A stretch of DNA of 64,000 nt from Mycolicibacterium austroafricanum (lineage in GTDB: Bacteria; Actinomycetota; Actinomycetes; Mycobacteriales; Mycobacteriaceae): the NCBI RefSeq assembly GCF_902705885.1, contig NZ_CACSIP010000034.1, positions 62,001-126,000 of the forward strand, given 5' to 3'. Below, piece after piece: positions 56,422 through 64,000 of the stretch (within the stretch, counting starts at the first letter, position 1; each line of letters begins with the position of its first letter). Below the pieces are notes generated by a model, which searched no databases, was not told the DNA's origin, and saw only the letters and a list, made by a program, of their open reading frames with translations. Both the position numbers and the translations under genes were made by a program.

Positions 56422-56488
56422 TTCGCCGGAACGGTATTCCAGCAGCGAAATCCCGAGAACACGGCTGCCGGAATACCGTTCCGGCGAA
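56422..56488. terminator. Long inverted repeat between TB9.4 and the TetR gene
   Basis: Arms 56422-56446 and 56464-56488 (25 nt, one mismatch) flank a 17-nt loop between two convergent genes. The core is TTCGCCGGAACGGTATTCC. It has the same position and architecture as the 39335-39398 element but a different sequence. Confidence 0.75.
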
Positions 56489-56502
56489 AAGCGGCCGGGA
56501 CC

Positions 56503-57180
56503 TCAGGAGCGGGTCAGCGGCACGTGGGACAGTCCGCCCCAGATGAACTGCACCGTGCCCTCCACGGCGTCGCTCTTGTCGATCGGGCGCTCGTTGTTGA
56601 GCCAGTAGCGTGCCGAGTCGACGCTGATGCTCACCAGACCCACCGCGATCATCCTGGCGCGGTGCGGCTCCAGCCCGGAGTCGTGGCTGATCAGGTCGAA
56701 CACGGCGTCGGTGCACGACTCGGTGGCGACCTTGACCTGCGCAGCCACCTGGGGCTCGGTGACGTAGTCGTTCTCGAAGATCAGCCGGTAGCCCTGGCCG
56801 TCGTGCTCGATGAAGTCGAAGAACGCCTCCACCGCGGCACGCACCCGCTGGCGGTTGTCGGTGGTGGTTCGCAGCGCCTGACGCACCCCGGAGACCAGGT
56901 TGTCGACGTGCCGTTGCAGCACCGCCAGGTACAGCTCGACCTTCGACGAGAAGTGTTGGTACAGCACCGGTTTGCTGACGCCGGCGCGGTCGGCGATCTC
57001 GTCCATGCCCGCGGCGTGGTACCCGCGGTCGACGAACACCTCGCTGGCGGCGATCAGCAACTGTCCGCGGCGCTCGTCTCGGGGCAACCGGTTACCGCGC
57101 CGGGCCGCCGTGGCGGGGATCCCGGTGCCGTTGGCTGGTTGTCCTCCCCGCCGCTGCGCCGTCTTGGCCAGATCGCTCAT
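56503..57180 (-). CDS. TetR-family regulator (Rv3208-like)
   Basis: The 225-residue protein has a TetR helix-turn-helix (MDEIADRAGVSKPVLYQHFSSKVELYLAVL, about 58-87) preceded by a basic, low-complexity N-terminus, and a helical ligand domain with HRARMIAVGLVSISVDSARYWL. AGAGG precedes the ATG by 6 nt. It corresponds to Rv3208. It is divergent from the DUF3152 gene across 165 nt. Ligand and targets are unknown. Confidence 0.9.
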   Translation of the reverse strand: MSDLAKTAQRRGGQPANGTGIPATAARRGNRLPRDERRGQLLIAASEVFVDRGYHAAGMDEIADRAGVSKPVLYQHFSSKVELYLAVLQRHVDNLVSGVRQALRTTTDNRQRVRAAVEAFFDFIEHDGQGYRLIFENDYVTEPQVAAQVKVATESCTDAVFDLISHDSGLEPHRARMIAVGLVSISVDSARYWLNNERPIDKSDAVEGTVQFIWGGLSHVPLTRS

Positions 57181-57255
57181 CAGAACCTCTAGATCTACAG
57201 CCGGCGCGACCGGCGTGTTTGATTCGCTCCGCAATGACACTACTACCGTTGGCCT

Positions 57256-57276
57256 GCGGTACGCGTGAGGTACCGC
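57256..57276. promoter_or_regulatory. Imperfect palindrome between the TetR and DUF3152 genes
   Basis: GCGGTAC (57256-57262) and GTACCGC (57270-57276) are inverted repeats 7 nt apart in the divergent promoter region. The size fits a TetR operator, but there is no further support. Confidence 0.4.
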
Positions 57277-57345
57277 GCCCGGTTGGCGCGGCGTACGGTG
57301 GCGCGCCAGGAGTGCAAGTCCTCTGAGCTGTGTCATCCTGTTTCG

Positions 57346-58377
57346 GTGACCTACGACCCGGGGCGTCGCGGGAGCGGTCGGGTCCCCGTGCTTCGCGACG
57401 AGTGGCGAGAGCCGCTCCGCGCGCAGCGTGACCCGCTGGCTGAACAGCCGGGCCGGGTCAGATCGAACCGGGACGACCGCAAGCGCTGGCGCAAGCAGAC
57501 CTGGATCGGTCGCTTCATCTCCACGTACGGATGGCGTGCCTACGCGCTGCCGCTGCTCGTCGCGCTCACGGTGGTGGTCGGCTACCAGACCATCACCGGA
57601 ACCAGTGTGCCGCAGGTGGTGGACGAGGACGGCCCCGTGCAGGGTCCCCCGACCATCGGCGTCGCGAGCACCGCGATCGTCGGCGCACCCCCGAAGGGGC
57701 TCACCGAGTTCGACGCCAGCCTGCCCACCGGCATCTTGCCCGAGGGGGGCCCGTTCACCCCGGTAGGCGCTCGGACGTGGCACGTGGTGCCCGGGACCAC
57801 CCCGCAGGTCGGGCAGGGCACCACCAAGGTGTTCACCTACACCGTCGAGGTGGAGGACGGCGTCGACACCACGACGTTCGGCGGTGACGACGGCTTCGCG
57901 CGGATGGTCAGCGAAACGCTGGCCAACCCGAAGAGCTGGACCCACAACCCGCAGTTCGCATTCACGCGGGTGGACGCTGCGTCGGGGATCGAGCCGGACT
58001 TCCGGGTGTCGCTGACCTCCCCGATGACGATTCGGGACGGCTGCGGCTACGACATCCAGCTCGAGGCGTCCTGCTACAACCCGGCGTTCGAAGGCCAGCC
58101 TCGGGTGTTCATCAATGAGGCGCGGTGGGTGCGCGGCGCGGTGCCGTTCCAGGGAGACGTCGGGTCCTACCGGCAGTACCTGATCAACCACGAGGTGGGC
58201 CACGCCATCGGCTACCAGCGGCACGAGCAGTGCGCCGCCAACGGTGAGCTGGCGCCGATCATGATGCAGCAGACGTTCTCGACGAGCAACAACGACGCGG
58301 CCCGGTTCGACCCCGGCACCGTCACCCCGGACGGGCTCAGCTGCCGGTTCAACCCCTGGCCCTACCCGATCGCCTGA
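57346..58377 (+). CDS. Secreted or membrane-anchored zinc-protease-like DUF3152 protein (Rv3207c-like)
   Basis: The 343-residue protein has a basic cytoplasmic N-terminus (about 1-62), one membrane segment (AYALPLLVALTVVVGYQTI, about 65-83) and an extracytoplasmic domain with a zincin motif in INHEVGHAIGYQRHEQC (about 284-300; HExxHxxxxxH). Cys residues in RDGCGYDIQ, ASCYNPAF, EQCAANG and LSCRF could form disulfides. This is the DUF3152 family. The GTG start follows a TTTCG and has no strong ribosome binding site. Substrate unknown. Confidence 0.82.
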   Translation: MTYDPGRRGSGRVPVLRDEWREPLRAQRDPLAEQPGRVRSNRDDRKRWRKQTWIGRFISTYGWRAYALPLLVALTVVVGYQTITGTSVPQVVDEDGPVQGPPTIGVASTAIVGAPPKGLTEFDASLPTGILPEGGPFTPVGARTWHVVPGTTPQVGQGTTKVFTYTVEVEDGVDTTTFGGDDGFARMVSETLANPKSWTHNPQFAFTRVDAASGIEPDFRVSLTSPMTIRDGCGYDIQLEASCYNPAFEGQPRVFINEARWVRGAVPFQGDVGSYRQYLINHEVGHAIGYQRHEQCAANGELAPIMMQQTFSTSNNDAARFDPGTVTPDGLSCRFNPWPYPIA

Positions 58378-58395
58378 GCCCGCCTTCCCCTTCCC

Positions 58396-58420
58396 CCGCG
58401 AGCTCGCGCGTTTGCACGTC
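58396..58420 (-). repeat. Dispersed intergenic repeat core (copy 4)
   Basis: On the minus strand this carries the same GACGTGCA-containing 25-bp core as 6356-6380, 6460-6484 and 8230-8254. The downstream 70 nt (to about 58480) also resemble the sequence that follows the 6356 copy, including GAGCGCGC. It lies just before moeZ. Confidence 0.65.
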
Positions 58421-58560
58421 GACACGCCGGCAATCCTGTACAGCAGCGCGCGTTCGCCGGCCGCGAGCGCGCGGGAAGCGTCAGGCACTCGTCGCTGTTG
58501 ATTGCAGTAGCCGTACTCAAGTGATGCGATGATTCGTGAAAGCCAACCAAGGAGAACTCG

Positions 58561-59739
58561 GTGTCGACCCCGTTGCCGCCGCTGGTAGCACCAGCAGCTG
58601 AACTCACCCGCGAAGAGGTGGCGCGCTACAGCCGCCACCTCATCATCCCCGACCTCGGACTGGACGGGCAGAAGCGCCTGAAGAACGCCCGTGTCCTGGT
58701 CATCGGCGCGGGCGGGCTGGGTTCACCCACGCTGCTCTACCTGGCTGCCGCGGGCGTCGGCACCATCGGCATCGTCGAGTTCGACGTCGTCGACGAGTCG
58801 AACCTGCAGCGCCAGATCATCCACGGGCAGTCCGACATCGGCCGCTCCAAGGCCCAGAGCGCGCGGGACTCCATCAAGGAGGTCAACCCGCTGGTGGACG
58901 TGCGGTTGCACGAGGTCCGGCTGGAACCGGAGAACGCCGTCGAACTGTTCGAGCAGTACGACCTGATCCTCGACGGCACCGACAACTTCGCCACCCGGTA
59001 CCTGGTCAACGATGCCGCGGTGCTCGCGGGCAAGCCCTACGTGTGGGGCTCGATCTACCGCTTCGAGGGCCAGGTGTCGGTGTTCTGGGAGGACGCCCCC
59101 GACGGGCTGGGCCTGAACTACCGCGACCTGTACCCGGAGCCGCCGCCGCCGGGAATGGTGCCGTCGTGTGCCGAGGGTGGGGTGCTGGGCATCCTGTGCG
59201 CGTCCATCGCCTCGGTGATGGGCACCGAGGCGATCAAGCTGATCACCGGTATCGGCGAGCCGCTGCTGGGCCGGCTGATGGTCTACGACGCCCTGGACAT
59301 GAGCTACCGCACGATCAAGATCCGCAAGGACCCGACCACGCCGAAGATCACCGAGCTGATCGACTACGAGGCGTTCTGCGGGGTGGTCTCCGACGAGGCC
59401 GCCGAGGCGTCCGCCGACGCCACCGTCACGCCGCGGGAGCTGCGAGAGATGCTCGACTCCAACCAGAAGTTCGCGTTGATCGACGTCCGCGAGCCGGTCG
59501 AGTGGGACATCAACCACATCGACGGTGCCGAGCTGATCCCGAAGTCGACGATCGAGTCCGGCGACGGGCTGGCCAGGCTGCCGCACGATCGCGTGCCGGT
59601 GTTGTACTGCAAGACCGGGGTGCGCTCGGCCGAAGCCCTGGCGGTGGTGAAGAAGGCCGGGTTCTCCGACGCGATGCATCTGCAGGGCGGCATCGTGGCG
59701 TGGGCCAAGCAACTCGAACCCGACATGGTGATGTACTAA
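58561..59739 (+). CDS. moeZ: Adenylyltransferase/sulfurtransferase MoeZ
   Basis: The 392-residue protein fuses an E1-like ThiF/MoeB domain (ARVLVIGAGGLGSPTLLYLAAAG, about 44-66; RQIIH, about 84; DGTDNFATRYLVNDAA, about 138) to a C-terminal rhodanese domain with the active Cys in VPVLYCKTGVRSAEA (about 350). It adenylates and thiolates small carrier proteins for molybdopterin, thiocarboxylate and cysteine synthesis. The CxxC zinc pairs of the MoeB fold are not fully evident. It corresponds to Rv3206c. A possible promoter lies downstream of the repeat at 58396. Confidence 0.95.
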   Translation: MSTPLPPLVAPAAELTREEVARYSRHLIIPDLGLDGQKRLKNARVLVIGAGGLGSPTLLYLAAAGVGTIGIVEFDVVDESNLQRQIIHGQSDIGRSKAQSARDSIKEVNPLVDVRLHEVRLEPENAVELFEQYDLILDGTDNFATRYLVNDAAVLAGKPYVWGSIYRFEGQVSVFWEDAPDGLGLNYRDLYPEPPPPGMVPSCAEGGVLGILCASIASVMGTEAIKLITGIGEPLLGRLMVYDALDMSYRTIKIRKDPTTPKITELIDYEAFCGVVSDEAAEASADATVTPRELREMLDSNQKFALIDVREPVEWDINHIDGAELIPKSTIESGDGLARLPHDRVPVLYCKTGVRSAEALAVVKKAGFSDAMHLQGGIVAWAKQLEPDMVMY

Positions 59740-59763
59740 CGCTGGGTTGGCCGCGGTTCCGCT

Positions 59764-59769
59764 TAGGCT
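59764..59769 (+). promoter_or_regulatory. Predicted -10 (TAGGCT) for a leaderless transcript
   Basis: TAGGCT ends 6 nt before the GTG at 59776, matching the recurrent leaderless spacing. Confidence 0.45.
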
Positions 59770-59775
59770 AAGCCG

Positions 59776-60630
59776 GTGACCGCCGAGCGCCCGCCCGACC
59801 ATGTGCTTGCGGCTTTCGGGCTGTCCGGGGTGCAACCGGCGCCGTTGGGATCCAGCTGGGAGGGCGGCTGGCGCTGTGGCGAGGTGGTGCTGTCCATGGT
59901 CGCCGAGCACGCCCGGGCCGCGTGGTCGGCCAAGGTGCGCGAGACGCTGTTCGTCGACGGGGTGCGGCTGGCCCGGCCGGTGCGCTCCACCGACGGCCGC
60001 TACGTCGTCGCCGGCTGGCGCGCCGACACCTACGTCGCCGGTACCCCCGAACCCCGCCACGACGAGGTCGTCTCCGCGGCCGTGCGGTTGCACGAAGCCA
60101 CCGCCAAGCTGGAGCGGCCCCGCTTTTTGACCCAGCCGCCGGTGGCGCCGTGGGCGGATGTCGACGTGTTCATCGCCGCCGACCGGGCGGCGTGGGAGGA
60201 GCGTCCGCTGCACTCGCTGCCGCCGGGTGCCCGGGTGTCGCCAGGAACCGCGGACGGGCAGAAATCCGTCGAGCTGCTCAATCAGCTCGCGGCGCTGCGC
60301 CGGCCCACCAAGAGCCCGAGTCAGCTGGTCCACGGAGATCTCTACGGCACAGTGCTTTTCGCTGGCACCGCGGCACCCGGGATCACCGACATCACCCCGT
60401 ACTGGCGGCCGCCGGCGTGGGCCGCGGGGGTGGTGGTGGTCGACGCACTGTCCTGGGGTGACGCCGACGACGGCCTCATCGAGAGATGGGCGCCACTACC
60501 GGAGTGGCCGCAGATGCTGTTGCGCGCCTTGATGTTCCGACTGGCGGTGCATGCGCTGCACCCGCGGTCGACGGCCGCGGCGTTCCCCGGTCTGGCGCGC
60601 ACCGCAGCATTGGTTCGGCTGGCGGTCTAG
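59776..60630 (+). CDS. Rv3205c-like actinobacterial protein, kinase-like fold (TIGR02569-type)
   Basis: The 284-residue protein belongs to a conserved actinobacterial family found next to moeZ. It has features of the aminoglycoside phosphotransferase fold: a possible catalytic loop LVHGDLYGTVLF (about 187-198) and an acidic DITPYW (about 210-215), but the kinase motif is imperfect. The N-terminus reads LAAFGLSGVQPAPLGSSWEGGWRCGEVVLS. No substrate is known. The GTG start has a leaderless-type -10. Confidence 0.78.
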   Translation: MTAERPPDHVLAAFGLSGVQPAPLGSSWEGGWRCGEVVLSMVAEHARAAWSAKVRETLFVDGVRLARPVRSTDGRYVVAGWRADTYVAGTPEPRHDEVVSAAVRLHEATAKLERPRFLTQPPVAPWADVDVFIAADRAAWEERPLHSLPPGARVSPGTADGQKSVELLNQLAALRRPTKSPSQLVHGDLYGTVLFAGTAAPGITDITPYWRPPAWAAGVVVVDALSWGDADDGLIERWAPLPEWPQMLLRALMFRLAVHALHPRSTAAAFPGLARTAALVRLAV

Positions 60631-60655
60631 CGTCTCGAGCGTGCGCTCACGGTAG

Positions 60656-60683
60656 TGTCAGCGCGCAGATCGCTACGCTGACA
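60656..60683. terminator. Short hairpin between the Rv3205c-like gene and the alkyltransferase-like gene
   Basis: TGTCAGCG (60656-60663) and CGCTGACA (60676-60683) form an 8-bp stem with a 12-nt loop between convergent genes. Confidence 0.5.
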
Positions 60684-60695
60684 GCACGATCGCGA

Positions 60696-60992
60696 TCAGA
60701 ACGTGTGGCGGTACCGGCGCAGCGGCACCCGGCCGTCCTCGGCGAGCACCCCTTCGGCGCGCAGCCGTTCCAACTGCCGCGACGCCAGGTGAGGCGCCGG
60801 CCTCCCCGACGCGGTGATCACCCGGTGCCACGGTAGGTCCGACGAGTCGGTGCGCATGATCCACCCGACGATGCGAGCGCTGGGAAGCCCTGCCGCCCCG
60901 GCGATGTCACCGTAGGTGCTCACTCGTCCCGGTGGTACGGCCGCGACGAGTGCGCGCACCGTCTCCACCTGCTCCTCGGTGATCGCCGCCAC
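60696..60992 (-). CDS. Alkyltransferase-like DNA repair protein (ATL)
   Basis: The 98-residue protein has the DNA-binding domain of O6-methylguanine-DNA methyltransferase: VPPGRVSTYGDIAGAAGLPSARIVGWIMR and the site DLPWHRVI, where the usual acceptor Cys is Trp (PWHR for PCHR). ATL proteins bind O6-alkylguanine and recruit nucleotide excision repair instead of transferring the alkyl group. It corresponds to Rv3204. The GTG at 60992 lies 2 nt after the lipV stop, suggesting co-transcription. Confidence 0.88.
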   Translation of the reverse strand: MAAITEEQVETVRALVAAVPPGRVSTYGDIAGAAGLPSARIVGWIMRTDSSDLPWHRVITASGRPAPHLASRQLERLRAEGVLAEDGRVPLRRYRHTF

Positions 60993-60994
60993 GT

Positions 60995-61777
60995 TCAGCG
61001 AAGCTGGTCGCGAATCACGGCCGCGGTATCGGCGGGTTTTGCCAACGGCACCATATGGTCGCAATCCCATTCCAGCAGAACAAAACCCGATCCCAATCCG
61101 GCGTCGAGGCCTGCGATCAGTTCCTCGGTGGCGTAGGGCGGATCGGTGCGGGTGGCTCGCACCGCCGTGGTCGGTGTGCCGTCACGGGGGAGTGCCACCG
61201 GGCGGGTGAGCTCACTCCAGTAGGACAGCATCGCCGGGATGCTGATGCGCCAACCCACCCGGCCATTGGGCAGGTTGACGAGGTGTTCGTCGAGTTCGCG
61301 GTCCAGTTCGGCGGCGGGCACGTCGCCCCACGATCCGTTGGCCTTCTCGGCGCGGGCTTCTGCGCGATCGGTGTAGTCGGGTGATTCGACCATGCTGTCG
61401 GCCACCTCCCGCATCCACCGCCCGTCCAGAGCGACGGCCGGATCGAGAAGCACCAGCCCGCTGACCAGATCCGGCCGCGTCGACGCCAGGTTCAGTGCCA
61501 CGGCGCCACCGAACGAATGGCCGACGACCACGACGGGTCCGGCTGCTTCGGTCTCGAGCAACGCCGCGGCCGCAGCCACGTTGGCCTCGATCGTCCACGG
61601 CGCATCCCACGACGATCTGCCGTGGCCCAGCAGATCGGGCGCGAGCACCGCGACGTCGGGCAGGTGCTGCTCGACGAGTGTCTGCCACCGTCGCCCGTGC
61701 CCTGTCAGCCCGTGGATGGCCAGGACGCGCGCAGGCCCGTCCGGTCCGAAACGGTGGGTGTGCAACACGTCGATCAC
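60995..61777 (-). CDS. lipV: Alpha/beta-hydrolase LipV-like esterase
   Basis: The 260-residue hydrolase has an HGLTGHG oxyanion region (about 20-26), the nucleophile elbow GHSFGG (Ser about 93), and a C-terminal His in WDCDHMVPL (about 241). The catalytic Asp is probably in the segment between the two. It corresponds to Rv3203 (LipV), annotated as a lipase. The GTG at 61777 begins the conserved IDVLHTHRFG; upstream codons are not typical. The natural substrate is unknown. Confidence 0.87.
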   Translation of the reverse strand: MIDVLHTHRFGPDGPARVLAIHGLTGHGRRWQTLVEQHLPDVAVLAPDLLGHGRSSWDAPWTIEANVAAAAALLETEAAGPVVVVGHSFGGAVALNLASTRPDLVSGLVLLDPAVALDGRWMREVADSMVESPDYTDRAEARAEKANGSWGDVPAAELDRELDEHLVNLPNGRVGWRISIPAMLSYWSELTRPVALPRDGTPTTAVRATRTDPPYATEELIAGLDAGLGSGFVLLEWDCDHMVPLAKPADTAAVIRDQLR

Positions 61778-61802
61778 GCCGACGATGGTGCCAGCTCGGC
61801 GT

Positions 61803-62387
61803 TCACGCCTCCAGTCGTGGCCCGTCGAGGAGATCCGACAGCGCGGCGCGGGTCTCGGGGTCGGCATGGCCCGCGTCGAGTTCCATGAGCGCGCATTCAG
61901 CGTTCGCGGCGAGCCACAGTCGGGCTGCTGCCCGCGGTCGAGGCCGACGCATCGCGACGAAGTCGTCGGTGAGCAGGTCGACGGTGGCGCTGTTGCGACG
62001 CATGATCTCGTCCTGGATGGGGAGCTGCCCGCGGGCCTCGAGGATCAGGGCCCGCACACCGCGCCGGCGTAGGCATGCGTCGAGGTAGCTCACCGACATC
62101 GCCGCCAATCGCTCCCGGCCGGGGGGCATCGACGCGGTGGTCCGTCGCACATCGTCGAAGACGTCGTCATGGAACCGGCGGTGCAATGCGACGAGATAGG
62201 ACGTGCGGTCGCCGAAGTGGTGGAAGAACGTCCCTTTTGCGACACTCGCGGTGGCCACCAGCGCGTTGACGCTGAGGCCTTCCAGCCCGGTGGTCTCGGC
62301 CAGGACGAATCCCGCTGACAGCAGCGCGTCGCGGGTGCGTTCCTTGGCCACCGCCCGCGTGCCGGGTGTCCGCGACGAGGGAGTCAT
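61803..62387 (-). CDS. TetR-family regulator of the adjacent hydrolase
   Basis: The 194-residue protein has an N-terminal TetR helix-turn-helix (LVATASVAKGTFFHHFGDRTSYLVALHRRF, about 44-73) and a helical ligand domain. It is divergent from the alpha/beta hydrolase gene at 62475 with 87 nt between starts. Palindromic sites lie in that gap. It probably represses the hydrolase gene and itself; the inducer is unknown. Confidence 0.9.
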   Translation of the reverse strand: MTPSSRTPGTRAVAKERTRDALLSAGFVLAETTGLEGLSVNALVATASVAKGTFFHHFGDRTSYLVALHRRFHDDVFDDVRRTTASMPPGRERLAAMSVSYLDACLRRRGVRALILEARGQLPIQDEIMRRNSATVDLLTDDFVAMRRPRPRAAARLWLAANAECALMELDAGHADPETRAALSDLLDGPRLEA

Positions 62388-62400
62388 CGATCGTGCAGCA

Positions 62401-62462
62401 TACCGACCGGATGGTCAACGAACCGCGAATGCGCTACGTTGTTGACCGACCGACCGGTCAAC
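62401..62462. promoter_or_regulatory. Two TetR-type operators between the regulator and the hydrolase gene
   Basis: GTTGACC (62441-62447) and GGTCAAC (62456-62462) are perfect inverted repeats 8 nt apart, just after a -10-like TACGTT (62435-62440). A related site, TACCGACCGGATGGTCAA, lies at 62401-62418. ACCGACCGGT-like words are common in TetR operators of mycobacteria. Confidence 0.7.
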
Positions 62463-62474
62463 AAAGGAGGAGGT

Positions 62475-63272
62475 ATGCCGCTCGCGGAGACTTCGTCGGG
62501 AACCCTGGCCTACAGCGATCAGGGCACTGGACCCGTGGTGGTGCTGCTGCATGCGACGTTGCACGACCGCACCGACTACACCGACGTCGCCGCCGCCCTG
62601 GCCCGTCGCTACCGCGTCATCGCGGTCGACTGGCCCGGTCACGGCGACTCACCCGCACCGGCACAGCCGCTGAGTGCGGTGCTCCTCGCCGACGTGCTCG
62701 AACAGTTCGTGTCGGTGCTCGAGTTGCGTGACGCGGTGGTCGTCGGCAACTCGGTCGGGGGGTTCGCCGCGTGCCGACTCGCCCTCGCGCAGCCCTCCCG
62801 GGTCGCAGGTCTGGTGCTGGTCAACGGTTCCGGGTTCACCCCGTGGACCCCGGCAAGTCGGGCGTTCTGTGCACTGATGGGGCATCCGGGCACGATCGGC
62901 GCGGTGTTCCGTGGGTTGGTGCCGCTGTACATGCAGGCGACGACCGTCAAGGACCGCGACGTCGCCGCCCGCGTGCTCGCCCGTGCCCGCACCCGCGCCG
63001 GCAGGCAGACCGCGGCTTCGCTGTGGCGCAGCTTTCCCGACCCCGCCGCCGACCTGCGCCCACTCGCCGGCGGGATCACCTCGCCCACACTGATCACCTG
63101 GGGCGCCCGGGACCGCACGCTGCGCCCGTCCTGGGGGCGAGCCATGCACCACGCGATCAGTGACTCCGCCTACGTCGAGTTCGACACCGGCCATCTTCCC
63201 TTCACCTCGGACCTGCAGGGTTGGCTCGGCGTCGTCGAACCCTTCCTCGAGCGCGTGCTGGCCCGTGACTAG
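62475..63272 (+). CDS. Alpha/beta hydrolase
   Basis: The 265-residue protein has the canonical fold: an oxyanion loop LHATLHD (about 25-31), the nucleophile elbow GNSVGG (Ser about 97), an acid in WGARDRTLRPS (about 216-226), and the catalytic His in DTGHLPFTSD (about 240-249). AAAGGAGG lies directly before the ATG. It is divergent from the TetR at 61803 and probably controlled by it. The substrate could be an ester, epoxide or meta-cleavage product, which cannot be decided. Confidence 0.88.
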   Translation: MPLAETSSGTLAYSDQGTGPVVVLLHATLHDRTDYTDVAAALARRYRVIAVDWPGHGDSPAPAQPLSAVLLADVLEQFVSVLELRDAVVVGNSVGGFAACRLALAQPSRVAGLVLVNGSGFTPWTPASRAFCALMGHPGTIGAVFRGLVPLYMQATTVKDRDVAARVLARARTRAGRQTAASLWRSFPDPAADLRPLAGGITSPTLITWGARDRTLRPSWGRAMHHAISDSAYVEFDTGHLPFTSDLQGWLGVVEPFLERVLARD

Positions 63273-63301
63273 ATGTCAGACCCTCGTGGTGTCATGCCAA
63301 C

Positions 63302-64000
63302 ATGTCTGCGCCACACACCGAGCTGACCCCGGACGCGTTGGGCCGTCCCGACATCCGCGGCACCATCCGGGTCCTCGGCGGGGTGGGCACCGGCAAGAGC
63401 CGCCTGCTCGTCGACACCGCGGTCGCACACCTGTCCGCGGGTCGTGATCCGGAATCGGTTCTGCTGCTGACGGGTTCGGCACGCCTCGGGGCGCAGGCCA
63501 AGGCCGCGATCACGGCGACGCTGCTGAGCTCGGGTGCTCGTACGGTGGTGCGGGAGCCGTTGGTGCGTACCGTGCATTCCTACGCCTTCGCGGTGCTGCG
63601 GCTGGCCGCGCAGCGCAACGGGACCCCGCCACCGAGGTTGATCACCAGCGCCGAGCAGGACGGGATCATCCGCGAGCTGCTGGCCGGCGACATCGAGGAC
63701 GGTGCTTCCTCGCCGGTGCGTTGGCCGGAGCGGCTGCGCCCGGCGCTCAGCACCGCCGGTTTCGCCGCCGAACTGCGTGATCTGATGGCGCGGTGCGGCG
63801 AGCGTGGAGTCGATCCTGCTGAGCTGCAACGCATCGGACGGCTGGCCGGACGGCCCGAATGGCAGGCTGCCGGCCGGTTCGCCCAGGCCTACGAGCAGAT
63901 CATGCTGCTGAGATCGGCGGTGGGGATGGCGGCGCCGCAGGCCACGGTGCCGGCGTTGGGCGCCGCCGAACTGGTCGGTGCCGCGCTCGAGGCCTTCGCG
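63302..64000 (+). CDS. adnA: Helicase-nuclease subunit AdnA (3' end outside window)
   Basis: The first 233 residues are present and the frame runs off the window edge. The Walker A is GGVGTGKSRLL (about 27-37), followed by VLLLTGSARLGAQAKAAI (motif Ia region) and VRTVHSYAFAVLRLAA, the UvrD/RecB-like superfamily 1 N-terminus. By position and pattern this is Rv3202c (AdnA), which with AdnB forms the mycobacterial double-strand-break resecting helicase-nuclease. The nuclease domain expected at the C-terminus is outside the window. ATG at 63302 is the first in-frame start. Confidence 0.88.
   Translation, partial: MSAPHTELTPDALGRPDIRGTIRVLGGVGTGKSRLLVDTAVAHLSAGRDPESVLLLTGSARLGAQAKAAITATLLSSGARTVVREPLVRTVHSYAFAVLRLAAQRNGTPPPRLITSAEQDGIIRELLAGDIEDGASSPVRWPERLRPALSTAGFAAELRDLMARCGERGVDPAELQRIGRLAGRPEWQAAGRFAQAYEQIMLLRSAVGMAAPQATVPALGAAELVGAALEAFA

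Overview
The window is a high-GC (roughly two-thirds G+C by eye) chromosomal segment of an actinobacterium, almost certainly a rapidly growing Mycolicibacterium/Mycobacterium. The gene order follows, almost gene for gene, the M. tuberculosis stretch from Rv3257c (manB) to Rv3202c (adnA), and it contains mycobacterium-specific genes: mtrA-mtrB-lpqB, whiB1, sigH-rshA, desA3, TB7.3, TB9.4 and the 30-residue ribosomal protein bL37. These synteny statements come from memory of the M. tuberculosis map, not from an alignment. No tRNA, rRNA, insertion sequence, prophage or CRISPR array was seen, and no gene-free gap exceeds 300 bases.

Layout. 1-3.5 kb: manB, a TobH-like SIS protein and manA (mannose supply). 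3.4-8.9 kb: an FAD oxidoreductase, an amino-acid permease, and the alkane-oxidation operon alkB-rubA-rubB with a TetR regulator. 9-16 kb: sahH, a small lipoprotein, an arylsulfatase and an exported protein with two esterase domains. 16.1-18 kb: tmk, then two accessory genes (an uncharacterised protein and an EspA/EspE-like ESX substrate candidate). 18.1-23.5 kb: mtrA-mtrB-lpqB, a Rieske lipoprotein and comF. 23.8-31 kb: hpf, secA1, an Rv3235-like protein, a WS/DGAT protein, ppk2 and an Rv3231c-like protein. 31-33.6 kb: the acyl desaturase DesA3 and its flavin/2Fe-2S reductase. 33.7-42.4 kb: aldo/keto reductase, rsgA, aroA, SRAP peptidase, methyltransferase, DUF2071 protein, SDR, YbaK, and a pair of unknown membrane proteins.

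42.4-46.3 kb is a stress and regulation block: sigH-rshA with a matching SigH-type promoter, bL37, TB7.3, the sensor kinase pdtaS, and whiB1 with a CRP-type operator. 46.3-64 kb: a lipid kinase-like protein, aroQ, GNAT, entC, an Rv3214-like acid phosphatase, an orphan ParA, an Rv3212-like propeller, rhlE, a ferritin-like di-iron protein, an MmpS-like protein, TB9.4, a TetR, a DUF3152 zincin, moeZ, an Rv3205c-like protein, an alkyltransferase-like protein, lipV, a second TetR facing a hydrolase, and the 5' part of adnA.

Coding content is mostly conserved core. The less expected signals are between genes: (i) two tandem 12-bp palindromes with identical 15-bp phasing before both the reductase gene and desA3; (ii) several families of dispersed intergenic palindromes, including a REPIN-like inverted pair with a solitary half copy elsewhere; (iii) a recurrent TANNNT-6/7 nt-start codon pattern that predicts many leaderless mRNAs. 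In coding sequence, the notable points are a WS/DGAT protein lacking the catalytic histidine, the tandem-esterase protein with expandable in-frame hexanucleotide repeats, and the two accessory genes between tmk and mtrA.
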